Shown in pieces: positions 1 through 5,992 of a DNA stretch of 14,393 bases. The notes under the pieces are model-generated. The model did not search any database, was not told the DNA's origin, and saw only the letters and a list, made by a program, of their open reading frames with translations. The DNA is from an uncultured Clostridia bacterium (GTDB lineage Bacteria > Bacillota > Clostridia > TANB77 > CAG-508): the NCBI GenBank assembly GCA_944391155.1, contig CALXSO010000033.1, forward strand, positions 1-14,393, read 5' to 3'. The position numbers and the translations under genes were made by a program. The stretch's first letter is position 1. Each line of letters starts with the position of its first letter.

Positions 1-66
1 GTTATAGAATTAATAAATGAATTTTATCTAAAAGATGCTAAAGCATCATATAAATCTCTCGCCTAA
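1..66 (+). CDS. 3' end of an unidentified CDS (21 codons, cut by the window edge)
   Basis: Frame 1 is open from the first base and ends with TAA at 64-66, followed by a second TAA two bases later. The 21 residues read protein-like (KDAKASYKS near the end) and are mostly helix-forming. No family can be assigned from so short a tail. A C-terminus of a mobile-element protein is possible but not shown. A small palindrome, GATGCT-AA-AGCATC at 34-47, lies within it. An open frame of this length can arise by chance in AT-rich DNA, so confidence is low. Confidence 0.35.
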   Translation, partial: VIELINEFYLKDAKASYKSLA

Positions 67-107
67 TAATATTATTTACAAAATTTTAAAAAATAAACAA
101 AAAAATA

Positions 108-147
108 AATCTTGAGCCTGCCTCCGCTGCGAGCGGAACACAAGATT
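108..147 (-). terminator. GC-rich two-tier hairpin, probable terminator of the hydrolase unit
   Basis: Outer arms AATCTTG (108-114) and CAAGATT (141-147) enclose an inner hairpin TCCGCT-GCG-AGCGGA (123-137). Read on the minus strand, the stem is followed by TATTTTTTTG and further T-rich DNA, as expected of an intrinsic terminator about 100 bases beyond the hydrolase stop codon. On the + strand no T-run follows, so it should work in the minus direction only. The GC-rich inner stem stands out from the AT-rich surroundings. Confidence 0.5.
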
Positions 148-156
148 GTACATATG

Positions 157-203
157 GTGAAATATTCGCTAATAAAATAAAGCTATTTTTTAGTGAAATA
201 TTC
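157..203. repeat. 11-bp direct repeat GTGAAATATTC, two copies 36 bp apart
   Basis: GTGAAATATTC occurs at 157-167 and again at 193-203, in the gap between the hydrolase stop codon and the GC-rich hairpin. The spacer is AT-rich. The two copies are identical over 11 bases. No function is visible. They may be a remnant of an intergenic repeat. Confidence 0.5.
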
Positions 204-243
204 AAAAATTATTGACAGCTTTTTCTTACTTGATTCTTATATG

Positions 244-1110
244 TCATTTTAAATCAGATAAAAGTTCACTATAAGCTTCTGTTACTGTATCTTTTACTAT
301 CCAAATATGCTCTTTTTCTTTATATTCTTTTACTGTAATATTATTATTTTGTTCTTGTGCTTTTTCTACTAAAATATGAACATCTGGATTTAGAATATCA
401 TATGTTCCTGTATATATTATTACATTTTTTAGTTTATCTAATGGTCCATCTATTGGATTGACTAAATAGCTATCTTTTCCATCTTTTCCAGCATATGCTA
501 GACCTGCAATTTTTAATGTTTCTTTGTTTAAGTCTTTATCATATGCTTGTATCTTGTCTATTTCTGGATTGGTTAATTTTGTATCTAACCATGGTGAAAT
601 TAGTATTAATTTTGATGGTAATTTTTCGTATTCTTCGCCTAACTTTTCTTCTAAAGCAATAGCCATTCCTCCACCAGCTGAATCTCCCATCATTATTAGA
701 TTATTACTATCTATTTTTTCTATTATTTCTTTATATAGTGGTTCTATCATTGTAAATACATCTTTATAAGTGTATTTAGGTGCTAATGGATAATCTGGTA
801 ATATAATTGTATATCCTGTGTCTTTTGCTAATTTTTCTAAGAAATTCCAATGTTCTTGAGATGTTTCAGCAACATATGATCCTCCATGAAAATATAGAAT
901 ATACTTTTCTTCCTGATTTTTTATTTTAGGTGTCAAAATAAATATATTTCTGCCTATGAATTGATATGATGTTATATAACATTCCTGTGATGTAGTTTTT
1001 GGTTTTTTAGATTGTATATCTACTATTAAAAAATATGCTATTACTGCTAGAGTTATTAGAATAACAACTAATACAACTCCTAAAAATGTTAATATTATCT
1101 TTCTTATCAT
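244..1110 (-). CDS. Membrane-anchored alpha/beta hydrolase (HSL/family IV esterase type)
   Basis: A 288-residue serine hydrolase, probably a carboxylesterase or lipase acting outside or at the membrane. Residues about 5-30 form one hydrophobic segment after MIRK and look like an uncleaved anchor. The catalytic core follows: HGG at 75-77 is the oxyanion motif of the hormone-sensitive-lipase group, GDSAGGG at 142-148 holds the nucleophile Ser144, and TGTYDIL gives Asp238. EKEHIW gives His268. The triad is complete, so the enzyme should be active; its substrate cannot be read from sequence. The start at 1110 is preceded by AAAGGAAATAAAG. It lies downstream of xerD with a hairpin terminator between, and I see no clear promoter of its own in the 24-base gap, so expression may depend on readthrough. 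Confidence 0.9.
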   Translation of the reverse strand: MIRKIILTFLGVVLVVILITLAVIAYFLIVDIQSKKPKTTSQECYITSYQFIGRNIFILTPKIKNQEEKYILYFHGGSYVAETSQEHWNFLEKLAKDTGYTIILPDYPLAPKYTYKDVFTMIEPLYKEIIEKIDSNNLIMMGDSAGGGMAIALEEKLGEEYEKLPSKLILISPWLDTKLTNPEIDKIQAYDKDLNKETLKIAGLAYAGKDGKDSYLVNPIDGPLDKLKNVIIYTGTYDILNPDVHILVEKAQEQNNNITVKEYKEKEHIWIVKDTVTEAYSELLSDLK

Positions 1111-1134
1111 CTTTATTTCCTTTATTCTGTATTT

Positions 1135-1167
1135 AAAAAAGAAAAGTGACTATAACTTTTCTTTTTT
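1135..1167 (-). terminator. Intrinsic terminator after xerD (bidirectional in sequence)
   Basis: Arms at 1135-1147 (AAAAAAGAAAAGT) and 1155-1167 pair perfectly over 13 bp around a 7-base loop. The A/T tracts on both sides make it symmetrical. On the minus strand it follows the xerD stop codon by about 25 bases and ends in a T6 run, so it probably ends or attenuates the xerD transcript before the hydrolase gene. Confidence 0.75.
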
Positions 1168-1192
1168 ATTATATATTAAATTTTTTACTGTT

Positions 1193-2074
1193 TTAAGCTC
1201 TAGGATGTGCTTTTCTGTATGCATTTTTTATTTCTTCATCTTGAAATTGCATATATACTTGTGTTGATGAAATATCTGAATGTCCTAGCATTATTTGTAT
1301 TGCTTTCAAATCTGCTCCATTTTGTAATAGATGAGTTGCAAATGAATGTCTTAAAACATGTGGTGTTATATCTTTTGTAATATGAGCTTGTTCTTTATAA
1401 TATTTAATTATTTTCCAAAATCCCTGTCTTGTTAATCTTTTTCCATTTATATTGACAAATAGAGCTTCTTCATCTTCACTTTTTATTAAAATATCTCTTG
1501 CTTCTTCTATGTATTCTTTTACTGTTTTTAATGCTATTTTTCCTAATGGTATATTTCTTTGTTTTCCGGCATTTCTACATGTTACAAATCCTTCTTCCAA
1601 ATTAACATCGTCTACATTTAAAGAAATTATTTCTGTTACTCTCATTCCTGTTGCATAAGCAAATTCTAACATTGCTTTATCTCTTTTTCCCTTTAAATCG
1701 ATATCTTTTGGTTGTTCTAGTAGCAATTCTACTTCTTTTGCAGTTAATACACTTGGTACTCTTTTTTCTATTTTTGGTGATTGAATATGCTCTGTTGGAT
1801 CTTTTTTTACTTTACCTTTTCTTACTGTAAATTGATAAAATGAACGAATAGATGCTATGCATCTTGAAATAGAAGATGGCTTTTTTCCTTCTTCTTCTAA
1901 ATCTTTTATATATTCATTCATTATATTTTCGTCTACTTTGTTATAGTGTATTTCTTTATACTCTAAATATTGTCTAAATTGTTTTAAATCTCTTTTATAT
2001 GATTGTATTGTATTATTTGATAATTTCTTTTCATTTTCTAAAAACTCAAAAAAAAGTGTTAATTGTTTTTCCAT
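1193..2074 (-). CDS. xerD: Site-specific tyrosine recombinase, XerD/XerC type
   Basis: A 293-residue tyrosine recombinase of the Xer length class. The SAM-like core-binding domain covers about residues 1-88 and the catalytic domain about 108-290. All catalytic residues are present: Arg145 in ATGMRVTE, Lys171, His239 and Arg242 in TPHVLRHSFATHLL, His265 in LGHSDISS, and the nucleophile Tyr274 in TQVYMQF. In the Xer family the enzyme resolves chromosome dimers at dif with FtsK. Nearness to spoIIM and the YqxK/EndoQ gene resembles the Bacillus xerD (ripX) neighbourhood and favours a housekeeping recombinase over a phage integrase. XerC and XerD cannot be separated firmly by sequence, and no dif site was recognised here. 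The ATG at 2074 follows an AGGTAGGGG ribosome site. Confidence 0.9.
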   Translation of the reverse strand: MEKQLTLFFEFLENEKKLSNNTIQSYKRDLKQFRQYLEYKEIHYNKVDENIMNEYIKDLEEEGKKPSSISRCIASIRSFYQFTVRKGKVKKDPTEHIQSPKIEKRVPSVLTAKEVELLLEQPKDIDLKGKRDKAMLEFAYATGMRVTEIISLNVDDVNLEEGFVTCRNAGKQRNIPLGKIALKTVKEYIEEARDILIKSEDEEALFVNINGKRLTRQGFWKIIKYYKEQAHITKDITPHVLRHSFATHLLQNGADLKAIQIMLGHSDISSTQVYMQFQDEEIKNAYRKAHPRA

Positions 2075-2103
2075 TTTACCCCTACCTCGATTTTTTCATT
2101 TAC

Positions 2104-2159
2104 ATAACTGTATATGTTATATCAAAGAATTAAAAAAATGTAAATACATTTTTTTAATT
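2104..2159 (-). promoter_or_regulatory. xerD promoter overlapping a perfect 15-bp palindrome
   Basis: On the minus strand TTTACA (2139-2144), a 17-base spacer and TATAAC (2116-2121) form a sigma-A type promoter, with TG one base before the -10 (extended -10). The -35 sits at the centre of a perfect inverted repeat, AATTAAAAAAATGTA (2128-2142) and its complement (2145-2159), separated by only two bases. A smaller inverted repeat, ATAAC/GTTAT (2104-2120), overlaps the -10 and the likely start site. The large palindrome could be an operator, a terminator for transcripts arriving from the right, or both. Confidence 0.6.
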
Positions 2160-2172
2160 TTTTTATATTTTT

Positions 2173-2347
2173 TATAAATTTGTTTTACTGGTCAGATTAA
2201 ATTTTGTAAAGTAGACCGAAATGTTGATATATAAATGTTTTTTGTTAAAGACAATTATGTAGACCTGAGCTTTTTAACAAAAAACATTTATAATCAACAT
2301 TTCGATCGGTTATACTTTATGCTACACTGAATTGTAACAAATTTGTA
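2173..2347. repeat. Long palindromic element, copy 1
   Basis: The core is a near-perfect hairpin. The left arm 2215-2249 pairs with the right arm 2273-2310 over about 35 bp, interrupted only by a one-base bulge and a four-base bulge. The loop is 23 bases (2250-2272). Imperfect outer inverted repeats (2173-2187 with 2333-2347, 12 of 15 matching) extend it to about 175 bp. Related sequence occurs at 5409-5456 (left arm only) and 10687-10878. It follows the spoIIM unit and precedes the xerD promoter on the minus strand. It has no internal gene and is best described as a MITE-like or structured-RNA repeat of unknown role. Confidence 0.75.
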
Positions 2348-2427
2348 TTGCAATTCAAACTTCATTTTGCAGAAATGTCTGAAAGATTGATGGATAATTT
2401 TCTTGTCAAGCCCATAGGTAGACCACG

Positions 2428-2553
2428 CTATGTTTTTGTCAAATTTCTTTGAACAAAGTTTAAGATTTTTAGTAAAATATTTATATATTGTACTTTTGCA
2501 TTGATTATATTTTGTGCTAGATTTTGAGTTGTAGTTGTTTCCTTTTTTACCAT
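2428..2553 (-). CDS. Possible 41-residue ORF downstream of spoIIM
   Basis: ATG at 2553 opens 16 bases after the spoIIM stop codon and runs 41 codons to a TAG. The product begins MVKKETTTTQNLAQNI, then has a hydrophobic helical stretch (about residues 20-34), and is basic at its end. After the TAG the same frame stays open for another 21 codons, to a TGA at 2362-2364. There is no convincing ribosome site before the ATG, and all frames here are rather open, so it may be a chance ORF or a relic. No family recognised. Confidence 0.25.
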   Translation of the reverse strand: MVKKETTTTQNLAQNIINAKVQYINILLKILNFVQRNLTKT

Positions 2554-2569
2554 TATTTTAATTAAATTA

Positions 2570-3214
2570 TTATGCTGAAATATAATTTATTATTGCTTTT
2601 AGTATATTTGTAGATATGAATATTTCTATTAAAGATGCTAAACATAATATAAAAGTCATTATTAATGAAAATATAGTATGCCTTAATATCTCAAATTTTA
2701 TATTATTTTTTCTTCTATCTTTTACTATTGATTTATATAATTTAAATCCACTAACTGCTATTGCTATAGTTGCAGGAATTATTAATAAATTTTGTAAAAA
2801 AATTGTACTAAAAATAAATGCTATTCCTTTTTGAATACCTAGTATATTTATACAAATAGATATTGTGTATCCTAGACTAAATCCTTTATATAATATTATT
2901 CCGAAAACAATTGGTATTCCTATTACTGTTGTTCCAAAAAACCATATTGTAATTGCAAGTATTATGTATGTAAGCATACTGTTTTTTAGAAGTCCCATAA
3001 AATTAATGTTTGAAGTATTTTTTATATTTTCTATAAATGTATCTATATATTTTTTTGTTTCTTGTATATTGTTATCACTTGTATTGTTTGTTAAAAATAC
3101 TCCTAAGAAAATTCCTATTATGAATATTAATGTTATTATAATATATTCTTTTTTGTTGTTGACAATATGTTCTATTATTGTTTCTTTTATTTTTAATCGT
3201 TTGTTTTTTTTCAT
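2570..3214 (-). CDS. spoIIM: Stage II sporulation protein M (SpoIIM-like membrane protein)
   Basis: A 214-residue integral membrane protein of SpoIIM length and layout: a basic N-terminus, a first membrane span at about 23-42, an extracytoplasmic stretch at about 43-75, then further spans at about 76-97, 98-120, 125-150 and 180-205. Gly-rich helices such as FGTTVIGIPIVFG and LYKGFSLGYTI fit the family. In SpoIIM/SpoIID/SpoIIP biology this subunit anchors the complex that remodels septal peptidoglycan during engulfment of the forespore. It ends the HD-protein/EndoQ/spoIIM gene set and lies next to xerD. The ATG at 3214 has an AAGGAG site 7-8 bases upstream, but that site is inside a hairpin (3215-3273). 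SpoIIM-fold proteins also occur in non-sporulating bacteria. Confidence 0.85.
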   Translation of the reverse strand: MKKNKRLKIKETIIEHIVNNKKEYIIITLIFIIGIFLGVFLTNNTSDNNIQETKKYIDTFIENIKNTSNINFMGLLKNSMLTYIILAITIWFFGTTVIGIPIVFGIILYKGFSLGYTISICINILGIQKGIAFIFSTIFLQNLLIIPATIAIAVSGFKLYKSIVKDRRKNNIKFEILRHTIFSLIMTFILCLASLIEIFISTNILKAIINYISA

Positions 3215-3273
3215 AAAAAAACTCCTTATCTAATTTGTTTCTTAAAACATTATTATTCGATAAGGATTTTTTT
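3215..3273 (-). promoter_or_regulatory. Terminator-like hairpin that contains the spoIIM ribosome site
   Basis: On the minus strand an A7-TCCTTATC arm (3273-3259) pairs with GATAAGGAG-T7 (3230-3215), giving eight strong base pairs, one bulged G, then seven A-T pairs across a 28-base loop. The AAGGAG ribosome site of spoIIM is in the 3' arm, and the T7 run ends right at the ATG. The structure could both end transcription after the EndoQ gene and hide the spoIIM ribosome site. Confidence 0.6.
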
Positions 3274-3281
3274 AGAACTAT

Positions 3282-4469
3282 TTATTCAATTTTACCGTAG
3301 TTCCCACCGCCACCTGAATGTACTTTACAATTTCCTGTTCTTGCACTTTCTATGGCATTTGCAATTTTTTCTCCTACTAGTGCTTCTATATCATCTTTTG
3401 ATAGTTTATGTAAAATATTCATTTCTGTTTCAAAATTATTTAATAATTTTTCTATTGTTTTTCCTCCTACTCCAGGAATAAATCCTAATGGAACTTGATA
3501 TATATATGGAGGTCTGTTTTCTGGACTTATTGTATCTGCTTTGTCTTTTATAAGTTCAATTCTATCAAAGACACCAAATGTAACATTTGAACTTCCACAA
3601 AGAGGGCATATAGATACTGGCTCTTTTGTTTCTATTGTATTGTTGCAATTATCACAATATGTTCGATGATATTTTCCAAGCTTTGGATCCAATCCATAGT
3701 TTGCAATTATTTTCCTTCCGTCTTCGTTTTTTAGTGCTTTTACTATTTCTTTAAATGATATATCTTCTACTAACATTTTGTTATATTCTCTTGCTATTTT
3801 TGGTAAAGAATGGGCATCTGAGTTTGTTACAAAAGTTTTATTTTCTAGCTCTTTAATGGCATCTGCTAAAAATGTATCAGAACTTAAGCCTAATTCTACA
3901 GCAAATATTTTATCAAACTTCTCTTTAAATATATTTTCGATTCTATCTGTACAATTTCCATAATAACTTTTAAATGGTGTAAATATGTGTGCTGGTATTA
4001 AAATCCCATCATATTTTTCAACAATATCAATTAAATCATATCCTGACAAATCTGAACGTTGTGTACTTAAAGTTATGTTTTTTATATGTTTGCTCATCTC
4101 TTTTGAAAATTCTTTTATGTTCTTTAAGTATGGAAAAAAGCAAATATTATGTGCACTACCCTTTTTCCCATTTCTTCCTTCTTCTGAAGTTTCTACTTCA
4201 CTTCCTAAAAGAATACATACTTTATCTTTATATATTATGCCTCCATCTTTTAATTCATATGCATCTCCATTTTGCAAAAATTTCTCTATATCTTCTATTA
4301 CATATGGTGAGGCACAATCTATAATTCCTACAACTTGTATACCTTTTCTTTCAGCACATTCTTTTGCTATATTTGCAAAATTAAGTGTTTTTGCTGCTGT
4401 TATTTTTATTGGTTTTCCATTTTCTGCTCTTCCTATGTGTACATGTAAATCTGCAAATATCTCATACAT
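3282..4469 (-). CDS. Endonuclease Q family PHP-domain protein (YqxK-like)
   Basis: A 395-residue protein with an N-terminal PHP metallo-nuclease domain and a C-terminal DNA-binding part. Metal-binding residues are visible: Asp7, His9 and His11 in DLHVHIG, Asp51, Glu91 in GSEVET, His107, His161 in PAHIFTP, and Asp218 and His220 in NSDAHS. A four-cysteine zinc ribbon follows (Cys272, 275, 288, 291), then a helix-hairpin-helix-like stretch (PLGFIPGVGG, 327-336). EndoQ enzymes cut DNA 5' of deaminated bases such as uracil and hypoxanthine, giving a repair route separate from glycosylases. Older databases call such proteins helicase-like, but no helicase motif is present. It lies 19 bases after the HD-like gene, in one operon; GGAAGAAGGAAAG precedes the ATG. 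Confidence 0.85.
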   Translation of the reverse strand: MYEIFADLHVHIGRAENGKPIKITAAKTLNFANIAKECAERKGIQVVGIIDCASPYVIEDIEKFLQNGDAYELKDGGIIYKDKVCILLGSEVETSEEGRNGKKGSAHNICFFPYLKNIKEFSKEMSKHIKNITLSTQRSDLSGYDLIDIVEKYDGILIPAHIFTPFKSYYGNCTDRIENIFKEKFDKIFAVELGLSSDTFLADAIKELENKTFVTNSDAHSLPKIAREYNKMLVEDISFKEIVKALKNEDGRKIIANYGLDPKLGKYHRTYCDNCNNTIETKEPVSICPLCGSSNVTFGVFDRIELIKDKADTISPENRPPYIYQVPLGFIPGVGGKTIEKLLNNFETEMNILHKLSKDDIEALVGEKIANAIESARTGNCKVHSGGGGNYGKIE

Positions 4470-4488
4470 TTATCTTTCCTTCTTCCTA

Positions 4489-5265
4489 TTATATTAAATG
4501 CCCCATTACTTTTTTTGTGGTTTCTTCACTAAATAATGGTCTATTTGGATTTTCTTTTGCTAATACTTTATCATTTTTTGCGTATTGTGTTCCACCTTTT
4601 TTGGCTAATAATTCATCTATTTGTGGTTCAAATTCATATACAAGTGCTGTTATAAATCTTTTATCGTCTTCTGCCTCTCTATATAAATTTACCAATGCTT
4701 TTAATGGAGGAATTTCTACCTTTTCTTTGTATTGAAGTTCTTGTAATTCATTTATAAATTCTATGAATGAATGTAAATATCTATTATATTTATCTTTCAA
4801 ATTTCTATATTCCAGTAAAACCAAAGCTTCTTCTGGTTGCATTCCAATTCTTTCTGGTCTATCTAATAACATTCCACCAAATTGATCTACTAATTCTAAT
4901 ACATCACTTTCTTTTTCTCTTGGATTGCTATTACTATATCTATTTACTTCTTCACATATTTTACAAAATCTTTTATCAAAACCTATTGAAAATAAATACT
5001 CTGCTCCATTTTTTGCGAATGATTTTAGTTGATCTAATTCTTGTGCAACATCTATTTTCTTGCAATTACATAATAAACATGCTGTTAATATCAAATTTTT
5101 ATCTAAATCTAATGGTACATAGTTTAAAAATATTCTTGCTATTTCTGTTTTAAATACAACTGATTTATCAAAAAAGATGTCTCTCTTTTTGGCTAAATAA
5201 TATGTTATTTCAAGTTTAGCTGATATTTCTTTTTCACCTAATATATAATCTGCAAATGTTTCCAT
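4489..5265 (-). CDS. Degenerate HD-domain protein (HD-GYP-like, probably catalytically dead)
   Basis: A 258-residue soluble protein. Its central part follows the HD-GYP plan: LILTACLL (58-65) lines up with the helix before the HD dyad, GAEYLFSIGFD (87-97) with the next conserved helix, and LVDQFGGMLLDRPER (125-139) with the distal signature usually written VADxFDALxxDRPYR. The metal ligands are largely lost: the HD pair is Cys66-Asn67, and no His-His pair occurs at 105-110. Only the distal Asp127 remains. I therefore infer a binding or scaffold protein, not a phosphodiesterase. It is the first gene of an operon with EndoQ and has its own promoter and a strong AGGAGG site. Seven cysteines in 44 residues (63-104) include CLLCNC, but no clear zinc site can be asserted. 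Confidence 0.6.
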   Translation of the reverse strand: METFADYILGEKEISAKLEITYYLAKKRDIFFDKSVVFKTEIARIFLNYVPLDLDKNLILTACLLCNCKKIDVAQELDQLKSFAKNGAEYLFSIGFDKRFCKICEEVNRYSNSNPREKESDVLELVDQFGGMLLDRPERIGMQPEEALVLLEYRNLKDKYNRYLHSFIEFINELQELQYKEKVEIPPLKALVNLYREAEDDKRFITALVYEFEPQIDELLAKKGGTQYAKNDKVLAKENPNRPLFSEETTKKVMGHLI

Positions 5266-5335
5266 TTCTTCCTCCTATGTACTTTATATTTTATTTTTTC
5301 TTTTTTGTAGTATAAATATTTTTTTGTCTATAATA

Positions 5336-5364
5336 ATTATACTTTATTACTTTTTTTATTTCAA
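5336..5364 (-). promoter_or_regulatory. Promoter of the HD-protein/EndoQ operon
   Basis: On the minus strand TTGAAA (5359-5364), a 17-base spacer and a perfect TATAAT (5336-5341) lie about 65 bases before the ATG at 5265. This is a strong sigma-A match. The ribosome site is AGGAGG. The A/T-rich leader shows no clear structure. Confidence 0.8.
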
Positions 5365-5408
5365 TATTTTTATTAATCTGTCACATAAATGTAATATTAT
5401 TGAGTTCT

Positions 5409-5456
5409 AGTCCTGAATTAATTTTGTAGAATATTCCGACATGTTGATTTATAAAT
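5409..5456. repeat. Half copy of the palindromic element (left arm only)
   Basis: Positions 5421-5456 match the left arm of copy 1 (2201-2236) at 30 of 36 bases without gaps, including ATTTTGTA, CCGA and ATGTTGAT. No partner arm is seen, because the rnhA stop codon (5458-5460) follows at once. It may be a truncated copy or a single-arm version. As with the full copies, it lies between a minus-strand gene end (rnhA) and the next minus-strand promoter. Confidence 0.6.
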
Positions 5457-5457
5457 A

Positions 5458-5892
5458 TTATAGTGATTTTATTTCATTTCGTGCCAATTCATCACATCTG
5501 TTATTATATTCATTATCACTATGTCCTTTTACTTTTATAAATTCTACTTTATGTATTTTTGTTAGTTCGTACAAAGTTTCCCAAATTTTTTTATTTTTAA
5601 CTGGTTCTTTATTAGCTGTTTTCCAATTATTTTTCTGCCAATTATATATCCATCCTTGTTTAAAACCATTTACTAAATATGCACTATCACTATACAATTG
5701 AACTTCACATGGGTATTTTAAAAGTTTTAAGCCCTCAATAGCTGCTGTTAATTCCATTATGTTATTAGTAGTATCTTTTTTTCCTCCAGATATTTCTTTT
5801 TTTATCCCTTTATACATGAGTATTGCTGCCCAGCCACCTGGTCCAGGATTTCCTGAACAAGCCCCATCAGTATATATTATTACTTTTTCCAT
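5458..5892 (-). CDS. rnhA: Ribonuclease HI
   Basis: A 144-residue type 1 RNase H, the normal length for a single-domain enzyme. It cleaves the RNA strand of RNA-DNA hybrids, removing primers and R-loops. The catalytic residues are all present: Asp9 in YTDGACSGNPGPGGWA, Glu47 in NNIMELTAAIEGL, Asp69 in LYSDSAYLVNG, and Asp134 in NNRCDELA, with His124 in VKGHSDN. The basic handle region (about 80-100, with WQKNNWKTANKEPVKN) is also present, as in the Escherichia coli enzyme. The ATG at 5892 follows AGAGGAAAT. The gene is transcribed alone and divergently from tmcAL. Confidence 0.95.
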   Translation of the reverse strand: MEKVIIYTDGACSGNPGPGGWAAILMYKGIKKEISGGKKDTTNNIMELTAAIEGLKLLKYPCEVQLYSDSAYLVNGFKQGWIYNWQKNNWKTANKEPVKNKKIWETLYELTKIHKVEFIKVKGHSDNEYNNRCDELARNEIKSL

Positions 5893-5915
5893 ATTTCCTC
5901 TTTCCTTTTTATTAT

Positions 5916-5944
5916 TTGTTTTTTCTTTTAGTTTATGGTATTAT
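5916..5944 (+). promoter_or_regulatory. Candidate tmcAL promoter
   Basis: TTGTTT (5916-5921), 17 bases and TATTAT (5939-5944), with TG one base before the -10, precede tmcAL by about 50 bases. The -35 is weak. Its -10 overlaps the -10 of the divergent rnhA promoter. Confidence 0.4.
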
Positions 5945-5968
5945 ATCAATAAAATAATAAAGTTACAA
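5940..5968 (-). promoter_or_regulatory. rnhA promoter
   Basis: On the minus strand TTGTAA (5963-5968), 17 bases and a perfect TATAAT (5940-5945), with TGA immediately before the -10 (extended -10). It lies about 48 bases upstream of the rnhA ATG. Confidence 0.7.
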
Positions 5969-5992
5969 GCTTAAAAATTTGGAGGTTATTTT

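Noticed and set aside
212..240. TTGACA at 212-217 on the + strand, as a possible promoter.
   Set aside because: The -10 at 17 bases is TCTTAT, a poor match, and it would transcribe antisense into the hydrolase gene with no + strand gene downstream.
2215..2310. The long palindrome as a simple intrinsic terminator or as a dif site for XerD.
   Set aside because: No T-run follows either arm, the stem is much longer than a usual terminator, and the arms do not resemble the 28-bp dif layout (11-6-11 with an ATAA-type arm).
3985..4735. Several + strand ORFs opposite the EndoQ and HD-like genes.
   Set aside because: They have no ribosome sites or family motifs and are shadows of genes with clear catalytic motifs and promoters on the minus strand.
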